Shown here piece by piece: positions 15,315 to 23,852 of a stretch of 64,000 bases of DNA. Under the pieces are notes generated by a model that saw nothing but the letters and a program-made list of their open reading frames with translations, searched no databases and was not told the DNA's origin. Within the stretch, counting starts at the first letter, position 1. Each line of letters opens with the position of its first letter. The DNA comes from Streptomyces piniterrae (GTDB lineage: Bacteria; Actinomycetota; Actinomycetes; Streptomycetales; Streptomycetaceae): assembly GCF_005048155.1 (NCBI RefSeq), contig NZ_SUMB01000001.1:868001-932000 (forward strand), read 5' to 3'. Made by a program: the position numbers and the translations under genes.

Positions 15315-18300
15315 GGCTGCACCGGCTGTCGGTCACCGCCTTCGGCCCGTTCGGCGGCACCCAGACCATCGACTTCGACCGGCTGTCGCGGGACGGGCTC
15401 TTCCTGTTGCACGGGCCGACGGGCGCCGGCAAGACCTCCATCCTGGACGCGGTCTGCTTCGCGCTCTACGGGTCGGTGCCCGGCGCACGGCAGAGCGGCC
15501 AGGCGCTGCGGAGCGACCTCGCCGACCCGTCGACCCTCACCGAGGTCGTCCTCGAACTGACCGTGGGCGAACGGCGGTTGGAGATCACCCGGCTGCCCGA
15601 GCAGACCCGCCCCAAGAAGCGCGGCAGCGGTACGACGAAGGAGAAGGCACAGAGCCGGCTGCGGGAGTTCGAGTCGACGGGATCCCACGACGGGACCGAC
15701 GGGACCGGCGGGCACTGGAAGGCGCTGAGCCGCTCCCACCAGGAGATCGGCGAGGAGATCGGCCAGCTGCTCGGCATGAGCAAGGAACAGTTCTGCCAGG
15801 TGGTGCTGCTGCCGCAGGGCGACTTCGCGCGTTTTCTGCGCGCCGACGCCGAGGCCAGGGCCCGGCTGCTCGGGCGGCTCTTCGACACCCGCAGGTTCGC
15901 CGCCCTCGAAGAGCAGCTGAACGCGCGCCGCAAGACGGCGGCGGACCGGGTGGCGGCCGGCGACGAACGGCTGCTGGCGCTGGCCCACCGGATGGCGCAG
16001 GCGGCCGGGGAGAGCGCCGATCTCGCCGACCCGTCGGTGCCGGCGCCGGGGCGCCCCGGGCAGTCGGGGCAGACCGCGCCGGCACGGGCGCGTGGCCGGG
16101 CGTCGGCGACCGTTCCCGGGCAGGCCGAGTCCGCCGAGAACACCCGGCGGACCGACCACGGGCCCGGCCCCGGAGAGCCGGGATTCGGCGAGGCCGTGCT
16201 GGTCAGGGCCGCCGTGGCCCGGGTCGGCGCACGCGAGCGGCTGGAGATCACGCGGGCCGCGGTGCGGTCAGCCGAGACGGCGGAACGGGCGGCGGCCCGG
16301 CGGCTGGACGAGGCCCGCGAACAGGACCGGCTCCAGCAGCGGCACGCCGATGCCCGCCGGCGGGCCGCCCGGCTCGACGCCCACGCCGACGAGCGGGACC
16401 GTACCCGGAACAGGCTGGAGCGGGCCCGCGCCGCCGCCGACGTCGCCCCCGCCCTCGCGCTGCGGGACGCCGCCTGGCACGAGCTGGACGCCGCACAGCG
16501 CGCCGAGCGGCAGCGCCGCACCGCGCTGCCGCCCGACCTCGCCGACGCCGAAGGCGACCAACTCGCCGCACTTGAACGGCAGTTGAGAGAAGAGCTGGGC
16601 TCGCTCGCGGCCGCCGGACGGGCCGAACGCCGGGCCGCGGACATCGCCAGGGAACGCGCCGGACTCGACCGCGAGGCGCGTGCCGACGAGCAGACGCTGC
16701 TGGACGCCGCGGAGTGGCTCGCCGCATGGGAATCCGCCCGCCAGGACCACCAGCGGCGCATCGAGGCGGCCCAGGAGGCCGCGACCCGCGCGGAACAGCT
16801 CGGCGCCCTGATCGAGCCGGCCGCCGAGCGGCTGGAAGCGGCCCGCCGCCGCGACCGGCTGACCGCCGAACTGCGGTCGGCCGAGGAGGAGTCGCTCGCC
16901 GCCAGGGAACGGTCGGCGGCGGCCCATGAACACTGGCTCGACCTCAAGGACCGGCGGCTGCGCGGAATCGCCGCCGAACTCGCGGACGGCCTGCGGGACG
17001 GCGAGGCGTGTGCCGTATGCGGCGCGACCGAGCACCCCGAACCGGCCCGCGCGGGCGCCGGACATGTCGACCGGGCCACCGAGGAATCGGCACTCGCCGC
17101 CTACCATCGGGCCGAGGACGACCGCCAGGAGGCGGAGACCCACCGCCAGACGGTCAAGGAAGCGCTGGCCGGCGCGGCGGCCACGGCGGGCGACACGCCG
17201 ACCGCCGAACTCGCCACCCACGTCGAGGCGCTGCGGGCCGACTTCGCAGGCGACCACGCGGCCGGCGCGGAACTGCACGCCGCACGCGAGGCGCTGGGAC
17301 GCGCCGAGCGCGAGTACGAACGACGCCGCACCGAGCAGCAGAGCGCCGAGCGCAGGGCCGCGGCCCGTACGTCGCACCGCGAGGCACTGGACCGCGAACG
17401 GGACGCGCTGGAACGGGAGTTGGGCGAGGCGCGCGGTGACTGCGCGAGCGTCGCCGACCGGGCGGGCCGGCTGGAGCGCCAGGTCGCCCTGCTCGCCGCC
17501 GCCGCGGACACGTCCCGTACCGCGCACTCCTGCGCGGAGCGCCTCAAGGAAGCCGACGCCGGACTCTCGGACGGCGCCTACCGCGCCGGATTCGACACCC
17601 CGCAGGCCGCCGCCGAGGCGCAGCTGCGCGACGGCGAATGGCGTGCCCTGCAGCAGCGGCTCGACGCATGGCAGGCCGAATCCGCCGCCGTGGCAGCGGA
17701 GTTGGCCGACCCCGACGCCATCGCCGCGGCGGCTCTGCCGCCCGCGGACCCGGATGCCGCGCGCCGCGCGCTGGACGCCGCCGGGCACCGGCTGCGTACC
17801 GCCGCCGGCCGGCACACCACGGCCCGCGAACGCTGCGCCGAACTCAACCGGCTCTCCGCACAGGCCGAGTCAGACGCCCGCGAACTGGCCCCGCTGCGCG
17901 CCGCCTACGACCGCATCGCCCGCCTCGCCTCGCTCGCCTCCGGCACCTCCACCGAGAACGAACGCCGGATGCGCCTGGAGTCGTACGTCCTCGCCGCGCG
18001 GCTCGAACAGGTCGCGGCGGCCGCCAGCGCACGGCTGCACCGGATGTCCTCGGGCCGCTACACCCTCGTGCACTCCGACGAGCGGGCCGGCAGCGCCCGG
18101 CGCTCCGGCCTCGGCCTGCATGTCATCGACGCCTGGACCGGCCATGAGCGGGACACCTCCAGCCTCTCCGGCGGCGAGACCTTCTTCGCCTCCCTCGCGC
18201 TGGCGCTCGGCCTCGCCGATGTCGTCACGGACGAGGCGGGCGGCACCCGGCTGGACACCCTCTTCATCGACGAGGGCTTCGGCAGCCTCGACGAACAGAC

Positions 18301-18460
18301 GCTGGACGAGGTCCTGGACGTCCTCGACGCCCTCCGCGAACGCGACCGCAGCGTCGGCATCGTCAGCCATGTCGCGGATCTCAGGACGCGCATCCCGGCT
18401 CAGCTGGAGGTCGTCAAGGACCGGTCGGGCTCCACGGTGCGGCATCGGGTGCCCGGCTGA
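15311..18460 (+). CDS. sbcC: Nuclease ATPase subunit SbcC (Rad50-type)
   Basis: A 1049-residue SMC-like ATPase. Walker A is LLHGPTGAGKTSILD near residue 35. Very long Arg/Glu/Ala-rich coiled coils flank a zinc hook CAVC near residues 567-570. The C-terminal lobe has LSGGETFFASLALALGLAD (signature) and LFIDEGFGSLDEQTLDEVLD (Walker B and D-loop). It works with SbcD on DNA ends. A Pro/Gly/Arg-rich low-complexity stretch near residues 240-285 interrupts the first coil region and may be a lineage-specific insert. Starts inside the sbcD stop. Confidence 0.95.
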   Translation: MRLHRLSVTAFGPFGGTQTIDFDRLSRDGLFLLHGPTGAGKTSILDAVCFALYGSVPGARQSGQALRSDLADPSTLTEVVLELTVGERRLEITRLPEQTRPKKRGSGTTKEKAQSRLREFESTGSHDGTDGTGGHWKALSRSHQEIGEEIGQLLGMSKEQFCQVVLLPQGDFARFLRADAEARARLLGRLFDTRRFAALEEQLNARRKTAADRVAAGDERLLALAHRMAQAAGESADLADPSVPAPGRPGQSGQTAPARARGRASATVPGQAESAENTRRTDHGPGPGEPGFGEAVLVRAAVARVGARERLEITRAAVRSAETAERAAARRLDEAREQDRLQQRHADARRRAARLDAHADERDRTRNRLERARAAADVAPALALRDAAWHELDAAQRAERQRRTALPPDLADAEGDQLAALERQLREELGSLAAAGRAERRAADIARERAGLDREARADEQTLLDAAEWLAAWESARQDHQRRIEAAQEAATRAEQLGALIEPAAERLEAARRRDRLTAELRSAEEESLAARERSAAAHEHWLDLKDRRLRGIAAELADGLRDGEACAVCGATEHPEPARAGAGHVDRATEESALAAYHRAEDDRQEAETHRQTVKEALAGAAATAGDTPTAELATHVEALRADFAGDHAAGAELHAAREALGRAEREYERRRTEQQSAERRAAARTSHREALDRERDALERELGEARGDCASVADRAGRLERQVALLAAAADTSRTAHSCAERLKEADAGLSDGAYRAGFDTPQAAAEAQLRDGEWRALQQRLDAWQAESAAVAAELADPDAIAAAALPPADPDAARRALDAAGHRLRTAAGRHTTARERCAELNRLSAQAESDARELAPLRAAYDRIARLASLASGTSTENERRMRLESYVLAARLEQVAAAASARLHRMSSGRYTLVHSDERAGSARRSGLGLHVIDAWTGHERDTSSLSGGETFFASLALALGLADVVTDEAGGTRLDTLFIDEGFGSLDEQTLDEVLDVLDALRERDRSVGIVSHVADLRTRIPAQLEVVKDRSGSTVRHRVPG

Positions 18461-18519
18461 TCCCGCGGGGATCCCCGGCCGATGCCCGGCCGATCCCGCG
18501 TATGGCGCGGCCGGTCCGG

Positions 18520-18966
18520 TCAGTGGCTCACCGGGCGGCGGGGCAGCGGCGACGAGTACACGACGCTGGTCGTCACCGCACCGAGGGCGCCGATCCGGCC
18601 CGACAACTCTTCCAGGTGCCGCATCGAACGGGCGGCGACCTTGATGACGAAGCAGTCGTCGCCGGTGACGTGATGCGCCTCCAGGATCTCCGGCGTGCTC
18701 TCCAGCAGATCGTGGAACGGCTTGTAGTTGCCGTTCGGGTAGCGCAGCCGCACAAAGGCCAGCACCGGCAGGCCGATCCGCTCCGGGTCGACCACCGCCG
18801 CGTAGCCCGAGATCACCCCGGCCTCCTCCAGGCGCCGTACGCGTTCGGTGACCGCGCTCGCGGACATGTTGACGGCGCGCGCCAGCTCGGCGTAGCCCGC
18901 ACGGCCGTTGCGCTGCAGGACGTCGAGGATGCGCCAGTCGGTGGCGTCGGGGGAATAGCCGGTCAT
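18520..18966 (-). CDS. Lrp/AsnC-family regulator
   Basis: A 148-residue regulator of normal family length. An N-terminal helix-turn-helix (DATDWRILDVLQRNGRAGYAELARAVNMSASAVTERVRRLEEAGVI) is followed by a ligand-binding RAM domain (LAFVRLRYP...VTGDDCFVIKVAARSMRHLEELSGRIGALG). Such proteins bind amino acids or similar metabolites and form octamers. It is divergent from the rhodanese gene over a 10-bp inverted repeat (18987-19018), so autoregulation and control of the rhodanese are likely. Confidence 0.9.
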   Translation of the reverse strand: MTGYSPDATDWRILDVLQRNGRAGYAELARAVNMSASAVTERVRRLEEAGVISGYAAVVDPERIGLPVLAFVRLRYPNGNYKPFHDLLESTPEILEAHHVTGDDCFVIKVAARSMRHLEELSGRIGALGAVTTSVVYSSPLPRRPVSH

Positions 18967-18986
18967 GCCCGCTGTTTAGCAGTGGA

Positions 18987-19018
18987 ATCACCGGCAGATC
19001 AAGGGATTTGCCGGTGAT
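18987..19018. promoter_or_regulatory. Candidate Lrp/AsnC operator
   Basis: ATCACCGGCA (18987-18996) and TGCCGGTGAT (19009-19018) are perfect complements separated by 12 nt. They lie between the divergent regulator and rhodanese genes, 21 nt from the regulator start. A partly similar TTACCGG occurs at 19050-19056. The arrangement fits autoregulation by the adjacent Lrp-type protein. Confidence 0.6.
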
Positions 19019-19060
19019 CATCACTTCAGGTCCGGTGTGGCAAACCGTAAATTACCGGCC

Positions 19061-19579
19061 ATGATCACCGAAACCCGGCACCCCACCGCCACCGCCGACT
19101 CTGCCGGCCTTGCCACCCCCACCAGCCCCGTCCTCGCCGTCCCGCCGGCCGATCCCGCCGACGCCGCCGCGTACTTCGCCGCGCGCCTCGCCTTCCACAC
19201 CGACCCCACCGACGTCCACGGCGCGCTCGCGGCCGGGGCCACCGACTTCGTGGTGGTCGACTCCCGCAGCACCGAGGCATGGGACCAGGGCCATGTCCCC
19301 GAGGCCGTCCACCTGCCCACCGCCCGCATCCCCCAGGACGCGGCACAACTGCTGGACCCGGCCGTCCCGGTCGTCGTGTACTGCTGGGGCCCCGGCTGCG
19401 ACGGCGCCACCCGCGCCGCCCTCGCACTGTCCCGGCTCGGCTACCGCGTCAAGGAGATGCTCGGCGGCATCGAGTACTGGATCCGCGAGGGCTACGAGGT
19501 CACGACCTGGGAGGGCACCGAACGCCGCCCGGTGGACCCGCTGACGGCGCCGGTGGGAGGCGGGGACTGCGGGTGCTGA
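19061..19579 (+). CDS. Rhodanese-like sulfurtransferase domain protein
   Basis: A 172-residue single rhodanese domain. DFVVVDSRSTEAWDQGHVPEAVHLPTARIP and VVVYCWGPGCDGATRAALAL match the family, the second holding the likely active cysteine loop. The C-terminus ends GGGDCGC, with two extra cysteines that could take part in sulfur relay or metal binding. The ATG at 19061 is preferred over a GTG 24 nt upstream, which would overlap the probable promoter. It pairs with the divergent Lrp/AsnC regulator, hinting at a link to amino-acid or thiol state. Biological substrate unknown. Confidence 0.85.
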   Translation: MITETRHPTATADSAGLATPTSPVLAVPPADPADAAAYFAARLAFHTDPTDVHGALAAGATDFVVVDSRSTEAWDQGHVPEAVHLPTARIPQDAAQLLDPAVPVVVYCWGPGCDGATRAALALSRLGYRVKEMLGGIEYWIREGYEVTTWEGTERRPVDPLTAPVGGGDCGC

Positions 19580-19655
19580 GCCTTCCAGCCCGCCGGCGGG
19601 GGCCGCCGGGAAACCCGGATGACGCGGCGGGCGACCGCGCACCAGGGTGTGTGCC

Positions 19656-20522
19656 ATGACCCACCACGACACCCATGGGACGACCCGTGACGGCCATGAC
19701 CGGCCGCCGCCCGCCCCCCACCGCGAGCCCCGGCCGCTCCTCGGCCGTACCGCCCTGGTCACCGGCGCGAGCCGACGCGGCGGCATCGGCTACGCCGTCG
19801 CCCGCCGGCTGGCCGCGTACGGCGCCGGCGTCTACCTCCACCACCATGTGCCGCATGACGCCCGGCAGCCCTGGGGCGCGGACCCGGGCGGGCCGGACGC
19901 GGTTGCCGACGGCGTACGCCAACTCGCCGCCCCGGGCGCGGTGGTGGCACACGGGCCGGCCGACCTGACCGCGCCGGACGCGCCCGCCCGCCTCGTCGAC
20001 ACGGCCGCCGAAGCACTGGGCGGGCGCCTGGACATCCTCGTCGCCAACCACGCGCTCAGCGGCAGCGACGGCCCCCTCGACGCCGTCGACGCGGCGATGC
20101 TCGACGCCCACTGGGCGGTCGACACCCGCTCGGTGATCCTCCTCGTCCAGGCGTATGCGCGCCGCCGCGCCGAGGGACTGCCCGGAGGCCGGATCGTGAT
20201 GCTGACGTCAGGGCAGGACCGGGGCGGCGGCATGCCGGACGAGATCGCCTACGGCCTCGCCAAGGGCGCGCTGGCCTCGGCGACGCGTTCCCTCGCCACC
20301 ACCCTCGCCGGACTCGGGGTGACCGTGAACACCGTCAACCCCGGCCCCGTGGACACCGGTTACGCGGTCGGCGAGCTCCGCCGACGCGTCGCCCGGAGCT
20401 TCCCCGGTGGCCGGTGGGGCGAGCCGGACGACCCGGCCCGTCTGATCGCCTGGCTCGCGACCGACGAGGCCGGGTGGATCACCGGCGAGGTCATCAACTC
20501 CGAGGGCGGATTCAGGCGTTGA
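19656..20522 (+). CDS. Short-chain dehydrogenase/reductase
   Basis: A 288-residue SDR with a variant cofactor motif TGASRRGGIGYAVARRL and DILVANHALSG. The catalytic Tyr/Lys lie in DEIAYGLAKGALASATRSLA, and WITGEVINSEGGF ends the fold. The extra residues in the glycine motif resemble SDRs annotated as 3-ketoacyl-ACP reductases of unknown function. The ATG at 19656 is chosen; a GTG lies 9 nt upstream. Its stop overlaps the convergent ATP-grasp-GNAT gene by 11 nt. Substrate not known. Confidence 0.85.
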   Translation: MTHHDTHGTTRDGHDRPPPAPHREPRPLLGRTALVTGASRRGGIGYAVARRLAAYGAGVYLHHHVPHDARQPWGADPGGPDAVADGVRQLAAPGAVVAHGPADLTAPDAPARLVDTAAEALGGRLDILVANHALSGSDGPLDAVDAAMLDAHWAVDTRSVILLVQAYARRRAEGLPGGRIVMLTSGQDRGGGMPDEIAYGLAKGALASATRSLATTLAGLGVTVNTVNPGPVDTGYAVGELRRRVARSFPGGRWGEPDDPARLIAWLATDEAGWITGEVINSEGGFRR

Positions 20523-21942
20523 GGCGGGCACCGGCACCGGCAGCGCCATCGACCTCGTACGCGCGCAGCCCGTCGCGCTGCCCCGTGAAGCGGAAGCCGG
20601 CCCGTTCGAGGACCCGCTGGGAGGGGACGTTCTCCGGCTCGGTCAGTGCGCACACCGTCCGCACCTCGGGGCGCGCCGCGGCCCAGCCCGCCAGCAGCCG
20701 GGCCGCGTCGGTCGCCCAGCCGGCGCCGCGTGCGGACGGGGACAGGTCGTAGCCGATCTCCACCCAGCCCGTGTCGTCCGGCGGACCGTGGAAGCCGATG
20801 CTGCCGAGGGCCGTGCCGGTCCTGGCGTCGGTGAGGGCGAAGACGCCCCAGCCGGGGTGGTAGCGGCCGGCCACGGCCGCGCGTACGGCGATGCCTGCGC
20901 CGTCGGACGTGGACTCCGACGGTCCGCCGTCGATCCAGTCGAACCCGGCGGGCTCGCCGTCCGCGATCCGCGCCGCCACGGTCGGCAGCAGGGCACGCAG
21001 GGCCACCCGCCCCGCCGTGAGCGTCAGGGGGAAGCCGGCGCCCACCGTGACCAGCGCCTCGAACAGCGGCCCGCGGTCGGCCCCTTCGGGCAGGCCGCTG
21101 ACCTGACCGTCGCCGACCTCCACCACCCGCCAGACACCGTCCGCACGCCGGGCCAGATCCGTGGTGACGAAGGGCAGGCCCAACTCCCTTACGGCGGGCG
21201 CGACGTGAGCGAGGTCCGGCACCGGGAGCAGGCCCGGCGTGTCGGGATGCGCGCCGATCAGTACCGGCTCGCCGGCCACCCACCACACCCGCGCCTCGCC
21301 CGCCGCCTCGAACGACTCGAAGGCGCGCAGCACCACACCACCGGTCAGAAACTCGTCCTGGAGGGCGACGAAGCGACGCACCACGGACGTCAGTCGCGCC
21401 GTGTCGGCCGCGTCCGGGACATACGCGGCCTCCTCCCACTCGTGCTTGCGGGACTTCACCCAGTCCTTGACGACGAGGGGGCGGTCGCCGAACGGCTCGG
21501 CCAGCCGGGCGAGGACGGCGGCCTCCGGAGCCCGGCCGGGCGCACACGGCAGCCAGGCGCTCTTCGGCGTGAGCGCGCCGAACGTGTCGTACCAGCCGGG
21601 GAGTTCATGCGCGGCCCGGTAGGCGGCGGGCGAGGTCAGCAGTCGGCAGCCGCGGGCCGCGAGCGCGGCTGCCAGCTCGGCGTAGCGGTCGGCGGGCAGC
21701 ATCCAGCCCCGGTACCAGACCGGCCCGGAGTCGCGCGGCACCCGGGCCACCGCCCGTTCCGCTTCCCCGGCGAGCAGCGCCTCGTGGTCGAGGACCGCGG
21801 TCGCCGCGCCGGCCGCCCGCGCCGCCGCGGCCTCCGCCGCGAAGTGCGGGTCCGTACGGCGGGGGCGGAGCGGGTCGCCGGAGAGCAGGAACAGCGGCCG
21901 GTCGGCCTGGGGGAGAGGTGCCTGGGGGAGATCCACAGTCAT
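20512..21942 (-). CDS. ATP-grasp domain fused to GNAT acetyltransferase
   Basis: A 476-residue two-domain protein. Residues about 1-290 form an ATP-grasp-like domain (DRPLVVKDWVKSRKHEWEEA; later FVTTDLARRADGVWRVVEVG, typical of the DUF4343 type). Residues about 300-470 form a GNAT acetyltransferase: ALGSIGFHGPPDDTGWVEIG, then RGAGWATDAARLLAGWA and NVPSQRVLERAGFRFTGQR. It could ligate and acetylate a small amino-containing molecule, but no substrate is evident. The ATG at 21942 is chosen because conserved sequence begins soon after; an extension to 21999 is open. A terminator-like hairpin separates it from the DUF885 gene upstream. Confidence 0.82.
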   Translation of the reverse strand: MTVDLPQAPLPQADRPLFLLSGDPLRPRRTDPHFAAEAAAARAAGAATAVLDHEALLAGEAERAVARVPRDSGPVWYRGWMLPADRYAELAAALAARGCRLLTSPAAYRAAHELPGWYDTFGALTPKSAWLPCAPGRAPEAAVLARLAEPFGDRPLVVKDWVKSRKHEWEEAAYVPDAADTARLTSVVRRFVALQDEFLTGGVVLRAFESFEAAGEARVWWVAGEPVLIGAHPDTPGLLPVPDLAHVAPAVRELGLPFVTTDLARRADGVWRVVEVGDGQVSGLPEGADRGPLFEALVTVGAGFPLTLTAGRVALRALLPTVAARIADGEPAGFDWIDGGPSESTSDGAGIAVRAAVAGRYHPGWGVFALTDARTGTALGSIGFHGPPDDTGWVEIGYDLSPSARGAGWATDAARLLAGWAAARPEVRTVCALTEPENVPSQRVLERAGFRFTGQRDGLRAYEVDGAAGAGARLNA

Positions 21943-21963
21943 GTCAGCGGACCTTACGGAGGG

Positions 21964-22001
21964 CGGTGGCCGGCCACAACACGATTCGTGGCCGGCCACC
22001 G
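21964..22001 (-). terminator. Terminator-like hairpin after the DUF885 gene
   Basis: CGGTGGCCGGCCAC (21964-21977) pairs perfectly with GTGGCCGGCCACCG (21988-22001) around a 10-nt loop. It begins 4 nt beyond the DUF885 stop on the minus strand and lies before the next gene's start. Confidence 0.7.
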
Positions 22002-22005
22002 TGCG

Positions 22006-23700
22006 TCAGAGCGCCGAGATCTCGCTCAGCAGGTCGTCCAGGCCCAGCGAGCCCTGCGAGAGCGCTGCCATGTGCCAGGACTTGAGGTCGAAGTCCGCGC
22101 CGTGCCGGGCGCGGGCCGCCTCCCGGCCGCGGAGCCAGACCCGCTCGCCGAGCTTGTAGCCGATGGCCTGGCCCGCCATGCCCTGGTAGCGGATGACCTC
22201 GCTCTCGACGTAGTCGGCCGGGCGGCTGCTGTGGCCGGCCAGGAACTCCTGCGCCAGCGCGGGCGTCCAGCGCTCGCCCGGGTGGAACGGCGAGTCGGCC
22301 GGGATCTCCAGCTCCAGATGCATCCCGATGTCGATGATGACCCGGATGGCGCGCAGCATCTGCGCGTCCAGATAGCCCAGCCGCCGCTCCGCGTTGGTGA
22401 GGAAGCCCAGCTCGTCCATGAGGCGCTCGGCGTACAGCGCCCAGCCCTCCGCGTTGGCGCTGACGCCGCCCACCGTCGTCTGGTACCGCGAGAGGCTGTC
22501 GGCGACATGCGCCCACTGCGCCAGCTGGAGGTGATGGCCGGGCACGCCCTCGTGGTACCAGGTGGAGACCAGGTCGTACGCCGGGAAGCGGGTCTCGCCC
22601 ATCGTCGGCAGCCAGGTACGGCCGGGCCGGGAGAAGTCCAGCGAGGGCTCGGTGTAGTACGGGGCGGCGGCGGTGCCCGGCGGGGCGATCCGGGACTCCA
22701 CCCGGCGCACCCGCTCGGCCAGCTCGAAGTGGGTGCCGTCCAGCGCGTCGATGGCCTCGTCCATCAGCGACTGGAGCCACTGCCGGGTCTCCTCGACACC
22801 CTCGATGGCCTCGCCGTGCTCATCGAGCCAGGCCAGTGCCTCCCACGGGCTCTTCGCCTCCGGCAGGATCTTGCCGGCCTCCGCCCGCATCTCGGCCAGC
22901 AGCCGGTGGAACTCGGACCAGCCGTACGCGTACGCCTCGTCCAGGTCGAGGTCGGCGCCGTTGTAGTAACGCGCCAGGCGGCCGTAGCGTTCCCGGCCGA
23001 CGACGTCCGGGGCGCCCTCGACGGCCGGGGCGTAGGTGTCACGGAACCAGTCGCGCAGTTCCACCAGGGCGCCGGTGGCCACCGCGGCGGCCTCGGTCAG
23101 CTCGTCGCGCAGCAGCTTCGGGCCGGGGTCGGTGAACTCCGCGAACCAGCTGCGGTCGGTGCCGATCCATTCGTCCAACTGGCCGATGACGGTGGCGACC
23201 TGGCGCGGACCTGCGGGCAGCTCCTGCTTGAGGCCGGAGTCCAGCGAGGCCCGGTAGCCCTCCAGTGCGTCCGGTACGGCCCGCAGCCGCCGGGCGATCG
23301 CCGCCCAGTCCTCGTCGGTGTCGGTGGGGGTGACCGTGAAGACATCGCGGACGTGGTGCAGCGGCGAGCTGAGGTTGCTGACCGCACGGAGCCCCTCGCC
23401 CGCCTCGTGCACCGCGAGTTCGGAGGTCAGCCGCTCGCGCAGCAGCCGGGCGCAGCGCCGCTCGGCCGGACTGTCGCCGCCCTCCCTGGCCTCTGCCTCG
23501 GTGAGTTTCTCCAGGGTCCTGCGGGCGAGCTGGGCCACCGCTTCCTGGCCCGTCGGCGAGAAGTCGGGGAGCCTGCCGGAGCTCTCGGCGACACCGAGGA
23601 AGGTGCCGGTGATCGGGTCCAGCTCGACGAGGGCGTCGACGTAGGCGTCGGCGACCTGGCGGGGCAGCTGACCGCCCCCGGAAGAAGTGGTGTTGGACAT
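22006..23700 (-). CDS. DUF885 family metallopeptidase
   Basis: A 564-residue protein of the DUF885 family, regarded as zinc-dependent peptidases related to thermolysin-type helices. The metal-binding helix is STWYHEGVPGHHLQLAQW (HExxxHH-like), with a further acidic motif in SANAEGWALYAERLMDELG. There is no signal peptide, so it is cytoplasmic. The ATG at 23700 fits GAGGA at 8 nt; a Met three codons upstream does not. Likely role is peptide turnover; specificity is not visible. It follows the ACT-GNAT gene in the same direction but after a terminator-like hairpin. Confidence 0.87.
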   Translation of the reverse strand: MSNTTSSGGGQLPRQVADAYVDALVELDPITGTFLGVAESSGRLPDFSPTGQEAVAQLARRTLEKLTEAEAREGGDSPAERRCARLLRERLTSELAVHEAGEGLRAVSNLSSPLHHVRDVFTVTPTDTDEDWAAIARRLRAVPDALEGYRASLDSGLKQELPAGPRQVATVIGQLDEWIGTDRSWFAEFTDPGPKLLRDELTEAAAVATGALVELRDWFRDTYAPAVEGAPDVVGRERYGRLARYYNGADLDLDEAYAYGWSEFHRLLAEMRAEAGKILPEAKSPWEALAWLDEHGEAIEGVEETRQWLQSLMDEAIDALDGTHFELAERVRRVESRIAPPGTAAAPYYTEPSLDFSRPGRTWLPTMGETRFPAYDLVSTWYHEGVPGHHLQLAQWAHVADSLSRYQTTVGGVSANAEGWALYAERLMDELGFLTNAERRLGYLDAQMLRAIRVIIDIGMHLELEIPADSPFHPGERWTPALAQEFLAGHSSRPADYVESEVIRYQGMAGQAIGYKLGERVWLRGREAARARHGADFDLKSWHMAALSQGSLGLDDLLSEISAL

Positions 23701-23813
23701 GCGGGCCATCCTCGTATGGATACACCCGCCGCGTCACCATCATTACGCGGGACGTTCCTGTCGCTTTACGGGTTCCTTGCCTTCGAACCTGATGGGTCCT
23801 CGGACGCAGGGGT

Positions 23814-23843
23814 GCGCCACCTCCGCCGGGGCGGAGGTGGCGC
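23814..23843 (-). terminator. Terminator-like hairpin after the ACT-GNAT gene
   Basis: GCGCCACCTCCGCC (23814-23827) pairs perfectly with GGCGGAGGTGGCGC (23830-23843). It lies 9 nt past the ACT-GNAT stop on the minus strand. The loop is tight, so the top base pairs must open. Confidence 0.65.
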
Positions 23844-23852
23844 GCGAACGGC

